64,000 nucleotides of DNA, from positions 27,892 to 91,891 of the forward strand of contig JAMDBX010000002.1 of assembly GCA_023487645.1 (NCBI GenBank), written 5' to 3'. This stretch comes from Patescibacteria group bacterium (lineage in GTDB: Bacteria; Patescibacteria; Microgenomatia; Daviesbacterales; UBA10151). The translations under genes were made by a program, and so were the position numbers. Under the pieces are notes generated by a model. The model worked only from the letters and a program-made list of their open reading frames with translations. It did not search any database and had not been told where the DNA came from. Positions 7,949-16,746 of this stretch are shown here, piece by piece; positions within the stretch are counted from its first letter, which is position 1, and each line of letters starts with the position of its first letter.

Positions 7949-9172
7949 ATGAAAAAAGTTTATCTTGACTGGGCAGCAACAACTCCCGTTTCCCAAAAAA
8001 TTTTCCAGGCGATGAAACCGTATTTTTTGAAAAAATACGGTAATGCCTCACAGCCTCATGCATCAGGACAGGAAGCCCAAATGGCGCTGGAAGAATCCCG
8101 GAATATGGTTGCCAAGCTGCTGGGAGCCAAACCACAGGAAATTATTTTTACAGGTTCGGCTACCGAATCCATCAACCTGGCTCATAAAGGGTTGGTTGAG
8201 GCTTTGGCTAAAAAATTTGAAAATCAAAAACCTCATATTATTACCTCATCAATAGAACATAAGGCAGTTTTAGAAACCTGCCAACATCTTGAAAGGGTAG
8301 GGGCAGCCCAAGTCAGTTATTTACCGGTTGATAAAAACGGTTTAGTCAAAACAGAAGATATCCAAAAAGCAATTACCCCACAAACTGTACTTGTTTCAGT
8401 AATGTATGCCAATAACGAAGTGGGGACTATTGAACCAATCAGGGAAATTGGTTTAATGCTAAAAAAAATTAACCGGGAAAGACAAGAAAAAGGTTTAGCC
8501 CAAATTTTTTTCCATACTGATGCTACTCAGGCAATTTCTTATTTAAATTGTCAGGCAGATTATTTAGGTGTTGATTTGCTTTCATTTACCGGACACAAAT
8601 TGTCCGCACCAAAAGGGGTTGGAGCTCTATATGTAAGAACAAAAATACCCTTAATCAGGCAAATAGACGGAGGTGGACAGGAGCAAAGAATGCGAGCAGG
8701 CACCGAAAATATTCCTTGTATTGTCGGACTGGCCAAGGCAGTAGAAGAAATAATTAATACAACTCCTGACCAAATAAATAAATTGCAAAACCTACGCGAT
8801 AAATTAATTGAGGGAGTATTAAAAATCCCCCGGGTAAGATCAACCGGAGGTATTAGTAAGCGCGTTCCGCACATTGCTTCCTTTATTTTTGATGGGGCAG
8901 AAGGTGAATCAATAGTTCTGCTTCTTTCAACTTACGGCATCTATGTTTCCTCCGGGTCTGCCTGTACCAGTGATAAATTAGCCCCTTCTCATGTCCTTAC
9001 GGCAATGGGTATTCCCCCGGAAATTTCCCACGGATCAATCCGTTTTTCTTTAGGTAAAGACACCACACAAAAAGATATTGATTATGTTTTATCTATTCTA
9101 CCTAAAGTTATCGAACGCTTAAGGAAAATGGCGCCAAAATTAGGAGAGGAATATCATGGATCTTTTCTCTAA
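7949..9172 (+). CDS. iscS: Cysteine desulfurase (IscS/NifS family)
   Basis: This PLP enzyme (407 residues from the ATG at 7949) releases sulfur from cysteine as an enzyme persulfide for Fe-S assembly. YLDWAATTPVS opens the protein, Lys217 in SFTGHKLSAPKG binds PLP, and Cys339 in SSGSACTSDKL is the persulfide cysteine in the long loop typical of group I (IscS/NifS). A TTG at 7928 would add seven residues inside the upstream gene and was rejected because the ATG matches family starts. The iscU gene begins within its last 17 bases. Confidence 0.95.
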   Translation: MKKVYLDWAATTPVSQKIFQAMKPYFLKKYGNASQPHASGQEAQMALEESRNMVAKLLGAKPQEIIFTGSATESINLAHKGLVEALAKKFENQKPHIITSSIEHKAVLETCQHLERVGAAQVSYLPVDKNGLVKTEDIQKAITPQTVLVSVMYANNEVGTIEPIREIGLMLKKINRERQEKGLAQIFFHTDATQAISYLNCQADYLGVDLLSFTGHKLSAPKGVGALYVRTKIPLIRQIDGGGQEQRMRAGTENIPCIVGLAKAVEEIINTTPDQINKLQNLRDKLIEGVLKIPRVRSTGGISKRVPHIASFIFDGAEGESIVLLLSTYGIYVSSGSACTSDKLAPSHVLTAMGIPPEISHGSIRFSLGKDTTQKDIDYVLSILPKVIERLRKMAPKLGEEYHGSFL

Positions 9173-9560
9173 ATTATATTCTAAAAAAGTCTTAGCCCAT
9201 GTTAAAAATCCCAAAAATATGGGAGAGATGGTGGGTGCCGACGGCATGGCTTTAGTAGGCAACCCTGTTTGTGGGGATATTATGAAGTTTTATATTAAAG
9301 TAGAAAAAAGAGGTGGCTTGGAATATATCAAAGATGTCAAATTTCAAACATTGGGTTGTGGAGCTGCCATTGCCACCTCTAGTATGGCCACAACTTTAGT
9401 CAAGGGCAAACTTTTAAAGGATGTAGAAAAAATTACCAAACAAACGATCGTTGAGGCCTTGGAGGGCCTACCGACTGTCAAAATCCATTGTTCAGTTTTG
9501 GCCGATGAGGGCTTAAAAAAAGCTATCGCCGATTATCGAAAGAAAAATAAGAAGAAATAG
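9156..9560 (+). CDS. iscU: Fe-S cluster assembly scaffold (IscU/NifU N-terminal type)
   Basis: This 134-residue scaffold receives sulfur from the cysteine desulfurase and builds [2Fe-2S] or [4Fe-4S] clusters. All three scaffold cysteines are present: Cys39 in GNPVCGD, Cys68 in TLGCGAAIATSS, and Cys112 in VKIHCSVLADEG. The Asp beside the first cysteine is kept. The C terminus is lysine-rich. It overlaps iscS by 17 nt and has a Shine-Dalgarno-like AGGAGAGG (9144-9151) inside iscS, so translation is coupled. No separate HscA/HscB or Suf genes are seen nearby. Confidence 0.93.
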   Translation: MDLFSKLYSKKVLAHVKNPKNMGEMVGADGMALVGNPVCGDIMKFYIKVEKRGGLEYIKDVKFQTLGCGAAIATSSMATTLVKGKLLKDVEKITKQTIVEALEGLPTVKIHCSVLADEGLKKAIADYRKKNKKK

Positions 9561-9563
9561 TCA

Positions 9564-9569
9564 TATAAT
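9564..9569 (+). promoter_or_regulatory. -10 box (TATAAT) before the first GT39-like gene
   Basis: TATAAT lies just past the iscU stop and 20 bases before the start at 9590, giving a short leader of about 14 nt. Confidence 0.4.
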
Positions 9570-9589
9570 TTAATGAACAGGTAATTTAG

Positions 9590-11014
9590 ATGTCCATCGT
9601 TTTTGTAATTGTTATTGCCTTGCTTGCAAGGGTTACAAGTCTTAACCAGAGTTTATGGTGGGATGAGGCCATTAATGTGATGGCTGCTGGAAATAGCGGT
9701 TTTTGGGATTTAGTCACCAAATATGCTTTGGCCGATTTTCATCCTCCGGGATATTTTGCAATTCTTTGGCTCTGGGGACACATTTTTGGTTTCTCTGAAA
9801 TTTCAGTCAGACTTCCTTCCGTGATCTTCGGGATCTTAACGGTGTATTTAACGTACCTAATAGGAAAAAAATTATTTACCTCTCGAGTAGCTCTTATGGG
9901 AGCACTTTTGATGGCTTTGGCACCATTGAATATTTATTATTCCCAGGAGGCCCGGATGTATTCTTTCGCTGCCTTTGCTGCCACTTTGTCCATCTACTTT
10001 TTAATTAAACTGTTGAATCGCGAAAAGTTTGCCCGGGAAGGCTATATCTTGTCCATATTTTTAGTTATGTATTCAGATTACATTGCCTATCTGATTATCC
10101 CGGTACAAATTATTTATATTTTTCTTTATCAAAAAGACAAAATAAGACAATTTTTATCCGCCTTAGGATTGGGGCTTTTATCAGTATTGCCTTGGTTGGT
10201 AATTTTTCCTCAACAGCTTCAAGCGGGAAGATCAACGGCCATTTCTCTTCCCGGATGGAAAGAAGTGGTTGGAGGGGCGAATATTAAAACAGCCGGCCTT
10301 TTGGTTGTTAAGATTTTAATTGGCAGGATTTCCTTTGATCCCAAAATGGCTTATGCAAGCGTTTTAGTATTAGCATCCAGCCCTTTTTTAGTATTACTGC
10401 TGAAATTCAGGAAAAGCATTAACCCAAAAACCAAACTACTGCTATTTTGGCTATTGATACCTCCATTATCGGCGTTTCTTATATCTTTTTTCGTCCCAGT
10501 TTTTTCTTACTTTCGGTTTATATTTATTCTCCCGGCTTTTTATCTTTTTACAGCAGTCCTGATTAACAAGTTTTCCTTAAAATGGTCGCAAATCCTGGTT
10601 GGTTTTATAGTATTCTCAGAAATCGTATTTTCCGGAATTTATTTGGCAAACTCTCAGTATCAACGAGAAGACTGGAGAGGGGCAGTAAAGTTTGTCGATC
10701 AACAAGCAGATAATAGTTCAATTATTTTATTTGAAAATAGTGAGGTAGCAGCTCCTTTTGTCTATTACAGTTCTGATCTAACTAAAGCTCTACCGGCTTT
10801 TAAAAAGATTCCTGCCAAAACAACTAATGACTTTAATGATTTAGATAAAATAATTTCTGGGAAGAAAAATATTTTTATGTTTGAATATTTAGTGGATATT
10901 GCAGATCCACAAAGATTACTTCAAAATAAATTAAATGATTTAGGTTTTAAGGAGTCTAAAATTTATAACTTTCAAGGAGTAGGATTTGTAAGAATGTATA
11001 CACGCAAATTGTAA
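9590..11014 (+). CDS. GT39/PMT-like polytopic membrane glycosyltransferase
   Basis: This 474-residue protein has about ten to twelve hydrophobic segments and the GT-C hallmarks of the ArnT/PMT family: SLWWDEAINVMAAG near residue 22 contains the DE pair in the first external loop, and ADFHPPGYFAILWLWG follows. These enzymes move a sugar from a polyprenyl-phosphate carrier to an acceptor on the outer face of the membrane. The soluble C-terminal third is short. Donor and acceptor are unknown. It is convergent with the FAD oxidoreductase, whose stop is 2 nt away. Confidence 0.85.
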   Translation: MSIVFVIVIALLARVTSLNQSLWWDEAINVMAAGNSGFWDLVTKYALADFHPPGYFAILWLWGHIFGFSEISVRLPSVIFGILTVYLTYLIGKKLFTSRVALMGALLMALAPLNIYYSQEARMYSFAAFAATLSIYFLIKLLNREKFAREGYILSIFLVMYSDYIAYLIIPVQIIYIFLYQKDKIRQFLSALGLGLLSVLPWLVIFPQQLQAGRSTAISLPGWKEVVGGANIKTAGLLVVKILIGRISFDPKMAYASVLVLASSPFLVLLLKFRKSINPKTKLLLFWLLIPPLSAFLISFFVPVFSYFRFIFILPAFYLFTAVLINKFSLKWSQILVGFIVFSEIVFSGIYLANSQYQREDWRGAVKFVDQQADNSSIILFENSEVAAPFVYYSSDLTKALPAFKKIPAKTTNDFNDLDKIISGKKNIFMFEYLVDIADPQRLLQNKLNDLGFKESKIYNFQGVGFVRMYTRKL

Positions 11015-11016
11015 AA

Positions 11017-12468
11017 CTATCTTTTTTCTTCAAGATATTCCGCATCTTCATTAATTTCCCACAGATCATATTTTTTCTCTCCTGATAGGTAGTTTCGTGC
11101 TGCCAGTATTCCACTATAAATTGAGTGGTCCATATTATTATACTTAAACATACCGCCTCTACCTATAAGCTGGAGATTAGTAAAATTGGACAAGTAATTT
11201 TTAATGGTATCAAGGTATTTTTTATGCCCTATGAAGTAAGTAGGATAAGCTTCTGTTTCTCTAACTACAAAACCATCAATAACATCAGATTCAGTAAGTA
11301 ATTTGACTCGTTCCAATTCTTTTTTGGCAAGTTTAATTAGCTCTTTATCGTTTAACGTCCAAATTTCATCACCCTGGAAAGCAAAGTATTCGACAGAAAC
11401 AACTGAATGTTTTTTGTCTTTGCTCATTTTATCAGAGAAATTACTGTAATTTACTACCCTTACCATTTTCACTTCAGGAGAGTGGATGTAGATCCAATTA
11501 TCAGGAAAGGGATTTTTTTTAATGATAAGATTTACTGTTATGTGATCGCGGAACAAAAGTTTTTTTGCGGCTGCTACAACATTCTTTGGTGGTTGAGGTG
11601 CCATGCAAAGAATAAATTTGGTTAAGGGCATACTGGAAAACAAAAAATCAACCTCTTGTTTTGTAACCTTTTCTCTCTGTTGATATTCCAGTGAGATGAT
11701 CTTGTTTTTTTGGTGATAAATTTTTTGTACCTTACTGTTAAGTTCTAATAAGCATTCCTTTTCCTTAAGCGTACCCGCTAATTTTTGATACATTTGTCCG
11801 GCACCCAGGAGTGGGTAATAAAACTTGCCAACTAAGCTTTTAGCCTGCCTGACCCGCTGTCCTAGAATAGCGGTTTTTAAAACTTCCCAAAAGTCCATAT
11901 TTTTAATTCTTTGATCAGCCCATTCCACACCGATTTCCCGACAGGAAATTCCCCAAAGTTTTTCCGTATATGTTTTAAAGAAAACTGTAAAAAGTTTTTT
12001 ACCAAAATTTTTAGTAATCCAATCCTCAAAATTTTTTGGTTGCATTTTTCTTAAAAATATTTTGGCATAAAGAAAACTGGAAAAGCTTTGTATATTGTCT
12101 TGAAATCCTAATTTTTGCAACACGTTTTTAAATTGAACAGGATAAAGGAAGAATTTATTTTTATAAAACATTCTGGTGAGTCTTGGAACTTCGGTGAACT
12201 GATTGCCTAAAGCATTTTTCCAAAGATCGAGGATTTCGTCATTCTTGGTAAAGAAGCGGTGTGGGCCGATATCAAAGCGGTATCCTTTGTAAGAGTTAGT
12301 CCTCGCCAGTCCACCAACCATATCGTTTTTCTCAATGAGGAGAATTTTTGGCAGCTGTTGTTGTGTCTGTTTTTTGCCCAGCTCATAAGCACAGCCCAAG
12401 CCCGCCGGACCCGCTCCGATAATGATAATATTTCCTTCTTTAGACTTAGTGTTTTTTTGCAGCATCAT
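11017..12468 (-). CDS. FAD-dependent amine-oxidase-family oxidoreductase
   Basis: This 483-residue flavoprotein has the Rossmann FAD motif IIIIGAGPAGLGCAYELG, then GGLARTNSYKGYRFDIGPHR and, at the C terminus, GRGGMFKYNNMDHSIYSG. The layout matches the protoporphyrinogen-oxidase/UDP-galactopyranose-mutase-like branch that often occurs in polysaccharide loci. The substrate is unknown; sugar modification or lipid carrier chemistry is possible, and heme synthesis is unlikely here because no other heme genes are near. It is the only minus-strand gene in the 9.6-28 kb glycan block and is divergent from the next GT39 gene. Confidence 0.8.
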   Translation of the reverse strand: MMLQKNTKSKEGNIIIIGAGPAGLGCAYELGKKQTQQQLPKILLIEKNDMVGGLARTNSYKGYRFDIGPHRFFTKNDEILDLWKNALGNQFTEVPRLTRMFYKNKFFLYPVQFKNVLQKLGFQDNIQSFSSFLYAKIFLRKMQPKNFEDWITKNFGKKLFTVFFKTYTEKLWGISCREIGVEWADQRIKNMDFWEVLKTAILGQRVRQAKSLVGKFYYPLLGAGQMYQKLAGTLKEKECLLELNSKVQKIYHQKNKIISLEYQQREKVTKQEVDFLFSSMPLTKFILCMAPQPPKNVVAAAKKLLFRDHITVNLIIKKNPFPDNWIYIHSPEVKMVRVVNYSNFSDKMSKDKKHSVVSVEYFAFQGDEIWTLNDKELIKLAKKELERVKLLTESDVIDGFVVRETEAYPTYFIGHKKYLDTIKNYLSNFTNLQLIGRGGMFKYNNMDHSIYSGILAARNYLSGEKKYDLWEINEDAEYLEEKR

Positions 12469-12554
12469 AAGATTAAAATATTTTTCCTAAGCCGTTTCTT
12501 AATTTCTTAATAATATCATGTATTTGTTGTTGTGATTAATCTAAAATTTAGTTG

Positions 12555-12560
12555 TATACT
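12555..12560 (+). promoter_or_regulatory. -10-like box (TATACT) upstream of the long glycan operon
   Basis: TATACT lies 14 bases before the ATG at 12575 in the 106-bp divergent gap. No convincing -35 box was found at 16-18 bp. It could drive the run of genes from 12575. Confidence 0.35.
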
Positions 12561-12574
12561 GGTTAAGATTTAGT

Positions 12575-14206
12575 ATGAAAAAGACGATAGAGGCAATTAA
12601 GGGTAATTGGATTTTAATAGTTATAGTTTTAGTGGGATTTATACTTAGATTTTATAAGGTTGGAGAAATTCCACCGGGAGTAAGCCATGACGAACTGGAT
12701 TATATAAATAACGGTTACTCTATCTTAAAAACCGGCAGGGATTTATATGGTAACTTTCTACCCTTAACTGTCGGGGGTGTGGGAAACGTTGCTATACCCG
12801 CCTATATTGTGGCGATTCCGATGTTTTTTCTCGGACTCTCGGAGTGGTCTGTGCGACTGGTTCCGGTGGTACTTGGAACAATCGAAATTTTACTAATTTT
12901 TGGGATCGCTAAAACTTTTTTTAAATCTAGAGAGGTGGCACTATGGTCAGCTTTTATCCTCGCTTTATCTAATTGGGGAATTAAAATATCAAGGGTTATG
13001 TTTGATCCTCCGGTATCTTTATTTTTCTTTCTTTTAGGTATCTATTTATTTTTAACAGCGAAGACTAAAAAAAGATTTTTATTTGCCTGGATTGTGCTGG
13101 CACTGGGCTTATTGAGTTACCAGGGAGCCATATTTTTCTTTCCATTTGTTATTTTAGCTTTAGTTTTTTATCGACTAGATTTTATTAAATCCAATAAACA
13201 AATTCTTCTAATGGGAGGAGCAGCATTACTGGTTTCCGGTTTTATTTTATTCCAGATGTTGTTTCATAACGCAAACAACAGTCGTGCTTCTGCCAGAGCT
13301 AGTGAATTAATATTTTCGGATACGCAAAAAATATCGGCAGAAGTCATCTTTGCACGCTTTAACTCATCTGATAGCTCGGTTTTAAATAATATTTTTGTAA
13401 ATAAGGCAACCTATGTCTTTCAACAGTTTTTAACAAATTATATTGGAGCGTTTTCTCCAGTCATGATTTTTGTATCAGGAGATCCGAGTGCAATTTACGG
13501 CCTTTGGGGTCGGGGAGAGTTGGCAATTTTAGATTTACCGCTTATTTTAGCTGGCCTGTATTTAGTTTATCAAAAACACAAAAGGGAAGCCTTTTTAATT
13601 ACGTCAATGATTTTAATTGCTCCAATAACATCCGGCATTAGCGGACAGGTATATGCCACAAGGGCGTTTTTAATGTGGCCATTTTTAATAATTTTAGGTG
13701 GCGTAGGTCTTAATTATTTCATTCAAATAACTACAAACTTTAAACCCCTCATAGAAAAACTATTAATTATTTTATTTTTTGGAGTCTATCTTTTTACTTT
13801 TGCCAGTCTAGAGCATCAATATTATTTTAGATATCCCGTATATGCCCGGGAAATTTGGTTTGATTCTGAGAAGCAGCTTTCTTATTATTTAATGAACCAT
13901 CAAAATGAGAAGATGACTGTTTACTCCAAAGAAGGGAAAGAGGCTTTTATGGAGTACTTTTTCTTTAGCCAAATGGATCCCCAAATAGCTCAAGCAGCCT
14001 TAGATAAAAATAATGTTAATGCAGATATTTTGGTCGGAAATTTACGCTTTGTTAACGGATGTATTAATCCTAAAGAAGACAAATTGCTGTCAGGGGTTGC
14101 AATAAGTTATACATGTTCAGTTGATAGTTCTACTGCCGCAGAGACAATAAAGACTAGAGATAAAAGTGATAGGATTAGGTGGTCAATTTTTTTATCAAAT
14201 GATTAA
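12575..14206 (+). CDS. GT39/ArnT-like polytopic membrane glycosyltransferase
   Basis: This 543-residue protein has many hydrophobic helices. After the first helix comes GEIPPGVSHDELDYINNGYS, where DE corresponds to the catalytic acidic pair of GT-C enzymes, and a large C-terminal soluble part of about 120 residues. It likely transfers a sugar from a lipid carrier outside the membrane. It opens a gene run that reaches 28473 with minimal gaps. The next gene starts inside its last 8 bases. Specificity cannot be assigned. Confidence 0.83.
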   Translation: MKKTIEAIKGNWILIVIVLVGFILRFYKVGEIPPGVSHDELDYINNGYSILKTGRDLYGNFLPLTVGGVGNVAIPAYIVAIPMFFLGLSEWSVRLVPVVLGTIEILLIFGIAKTFFKSREVALWSAFILALSNWGIKISRVMFDPPVSLFFFLLGIYLFLTAKTKKRFLFAWIVLALGLLSYQGAIFFFPFVILALVFYRLDFIKSNKQILLMGGAALLVSGFILFQMLFHNANNSRASARASELIFSDTQKISAEVIFARFNSSDSSVLNNIFVNKATYVFQQFLTNYIGAFSPVMIFVSGDPSAIYGLWGRGELAILDLPLILAGLYLVYQKHKREAFLITSMILIAPITSGISGQVYATRAFLMWPFLIILGGVGLNYFIQITTNFKPLIEKLLIILFFGVYLFTFASLEHQYYFRYPVYAREIWFDSEKQLSYYLMNHQNEKMTVYSKEGKEAFMEYFFFSQMDPQIAQAALDKNNVNADILVGNLRFVNGCINPKEDKLLSGVAISYTCSVDSSTAAETIKTRDKSDRIRWSIFLSND

Positions 14207-15728
14207 AAAAATTACTAAAAATATCCCATTTCTAAGGTTAAAAAAATGGCGGATATCGTTACTGTTAATATTGATAGTTTTTGTTGCTTCGTTTTTTAGG
14301 TTTGCAAATTATTCTAACCGTTGGATATTAAATCCGGATCAGGCTTGGGCGGGAGTAATTGCTTTGCAGGAAACGCGGGAAGGTAACTTTCCACTAATTG
14401 GTTTTCCTTCTTCGGCAGGACCTTTTAATTTTGGGCCAATTTATTTTTGGCTAACGGCTGCTTTTGACATTTTACCTTTTGGGGCTGTAGGACCTTGGCT
14501 CGGTTTTACACTTTTGTCGACTCTTGCGGTTTTTGCATTTTATTACTTCGGGAAAGTTACTTTCGATCAAACTTTTGCATTAATCATTTCTGCTGTTGCC
14601 GCTTTTAGTGTTTCTTTAGTAGTGCAGGCTCCAGATATGTTAAATACTGTACTTGTCGCTTATCTGGCCACACTTTCTTTTTTAATGGTTGGATTGTTTT
14701 TAAAAAAGCAAAAATTGATTTATGGGTATCTATTAGGAATTGGTGTGGGACTTGCTATAAATTCCCATTTTCAGGCACTGGGTCTTTTAACACTTCTGCC
14801 TCTAGCTGTCTTGATTAATGATCTTAACTGGAAGAAAAAGTTTTTATCAGGAATAATTATTTTTTTAGGGCTACTTACGGCATTTGTTCCTCTTTTGACT
14901 TTTGATTTTTCTCATAACGGCGTTTGGCACAATAGCGTACTGGACTATTATTTGCATGGACAGGATAAATTTTATGTACCGATTAGATGGCTTACGGAAA
15001 TAAGAGACTTTTGGCCCCACCTTTTTGGAATTGTTACTATAAATATTGCCCAAGCAGGATACACCATTATTTTTCTCATATTTGTGGCTTGTTTACTTTC
15101 TTTTAAGAAAAAAATACCCTTACCTAAAGTTTGGTGGGTTTTTTGTCTTTCTTTAATATTGCAAATCTTATTGATCCGTTATTATAAAGGTCCGAGATCC
15201 CCGGAATACTTTTTCTTTGTTTATCCTTTTATAATATTTTTTACTGCTTGGGCTATTTGGGTTTTTGTAAAAGTAAGAAAAATTATTGGTTTTACTTTGC
15301 TTTCTTTGGTACTTTTAATCTCTGGCTACTCGAATCTTAAAATAATTAATAACCCTTTTGGTCAAGCACCATTTATTTTTTCAATAAAAGCCGAAATGGC
15401 TAAAAGTGGCATTGATAACGTAAATTTTTATACTACCTCACCTGCCAGAAATATGTTTAGTATCCCTTTGTTTTATCTTTATGACTGGGAGGGGAAAATC
15501 AGCACTTCAGGTTTTAAAATAGGAGCTTGTGAGAATCTAGCTTTGAAAGATGAAAAAACCGGCCAAATCCGGGAGGCTTGTCCTAAAGCTAAAATATTAA
15601 TTGATAAGGGTAAATATAAAGTGTATGACTTAAATGGTTTGTCAGAAGAAGAAATTACAAACCTTGGTTTTATTAATTTAACAAGAAATAATTTGTATAA
15701 TTGGATATATACAAACTATGAAAATTAA
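14199..15728 (+). CDS. GT39-like polytopic membrane protein
   Basis: From the ATG at 14199 the protein has 509 residues, about ten membrane segments, and the first-loop motif SNRWILNPDQAWAGVIALQE, which resembles GT39-family loops but has DQ in place of the usual DE. It probably belongs to the dolichyl-phosphate-mannose-transferase clan. A GTG at 14166 would lengthen it by 11 codons into the upstream gene; I prefer the ATG that overlaps the upstream stop by 8 nt, the pattern seen repeatedly here. Function beyond the family is unknown. Confidence 0.78.
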   Translation: MIKKITKNIPFLRLKKWRISLLLILIVFVASFFRFANYSNRWILNPDQAWAGVIALQETREGNFPLIGFPSSAGPFNFGPIYFWLTAAFDILPFGAVGPWLGFTLLSTLAVFAFYYFGKVTFDQTFALIISAVAAFSVSLVVQAPDMLNTVLVAYLATLSFLMVGLFLKKQKLIYGYLLGIGVGLAINSHFQALGLLTLLPLAVLINDLNWKKKFLSGIIIFLGLLTAFVPLLTFDFSHNGVWHNSVLDYYLHGQDKFYVPIRWLTEIRDFWPHLFGIVTINIAQAGYTIIFLIFVACLLSFKKKIPLPKVWWVFCLSLILQILLIRYYKGPRSPEYFFFVYPFIIFFTAWAIWVFVKVRKIIGFTLLSLVLLISGYSNLKIINNPFGQAPFIFSIKAEMAKSGIDNVNFYTTSPARNMFSIPLFYLYDWEGKISTSGFKIGACENLALKDEKTGQIREACPKAKILIDKGKYKVYDLNGLSEEEITNLGFINLTRNNLYNWIYTNYEN

Positions 15729-16746
15729 GTTAGGTCTGGATATTTCTCAAATAGCCCATGGCGGAGGAGTGGCCACTTATACCAAAAATTTAGCGGATCA
15801 ACTTTCCCAAAATCCTGATATAAAGGCAAGATTTTTTTATTCTTCATTACGAAAACCATACAAGGATGATTTATTGAATGTTAAATCTTTCCCTTTACCG
15901 CCTACTTTATTAGAAATATTTTTTAACCGGTTTAGAGTTTTGCCCATAGAAACATTTATTGGTAATATCGATATTTTTCATTCTTCTGATTGGTTGCAGC
16001 CTAAGACAAAAGCAAAAAAGGTGACCACTTATCATGATGTTGTCCCTTTAAAATATCCCCAGTGGTCGCAGCCTAAAATAGTAGAAGTTCACAGGAGGCG
16101 ACTGCAAATTGTAGAAAAAGAAATCGATATGGTAATCGCTGTGTCGAAATCAACAAAAAAAGATTTACTTCAAATTTCAAATATTCCGGAAGAGAAAATT
16201 TCAGTGATTTATGAAGGGGTAGGAGAACAGTTTAAACCTCAGTCAGAAGAAAAAGTGGAGGAGTTTCGTAGCAGACTTAATTTACCTAAAGAATTTATCC
16301 TGGCAATAGGAGGAATCGGAGAGAGAAGAAACTTATCAAAAGTTAAAGAGGCTGCCAAAGGCTACGATTTAGTAATTACCGGTGAAACTATTTCAAGGGT
16401 AGCTGATGAGCAATTGCCTTTGTTATATAGTGCAGCTCAAGTTTTACTTTATCCTTCATTTTACGAAGGTTTCGGTTTACCGATTTTAGAAGCTCAAGCT
16501 TGCGGTACGCCAGTCATTACTAGTAATGTTTCTTCAATGCCTGAAGTGGCAGGCGATGGAGCGATACTTGTTGACCCGCAAAACGTTGAAGAGATAAGCG
16601 GGGCAATTTCATCAATCGTTAGTCATCAATCATCAGATGTAAGACAATCACTAATTCAAAAGGGATTTGATAACGTTAAAAAGTTTTCCTGGGAAAAATG
16701 CGCCGAAGAAACTGTTCAACTATACAAAGATTTACTTCATGAATAA
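15718..16746 (+). CDS. GT4 family glycosyltransferase
   Basis: This 342-residue GT-B transferase starts LGLDISQIAHGGGVATYTKN, matching the glycine loop of GT4 enzymes, and has the donor-binding E-x7-E motif in SFYEGFGLPILEAQACGTP with the usual MPEVAGDGA following. It would add a sugar from a nucleotide donor on the cytoplasmic side. Its ATG overlaps the upstream GT39-like gene by 11 nt. The donor sugar is unknown. It is slightly short for the family (usually 350-400). Confidence 0.88.
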   Translation: MKIKLGLDISQIAHGGGVATYTKNLADQLSQNPDIKARFFYSSLRKPYKDDLLNVKSFPLPPTLLEIFFNRFRVLPIETFIGNIDIFHSSDWLQPKTKAKKVTTYHDVVPLKYPQWSQPKIVEVHRRRLQIVEKEIDMVIAVSKSTKKDLLQISNIPEEKISVIYEGVGEQFKPQSEEKVEEFRSRLNLPKEFILAIGGIGERRNLSKVKEAAKGYDLVITGETISRVADEQLPLLYSAAQVLLYPSFYEGFGLPILEAQACGTPVITSNVSSMPEVAGDGAILVDPQNVEEISGAISSIVSHQSSDVRQSLIQKGFDNVKKFSWEKCAEETVQLYKDLLHE

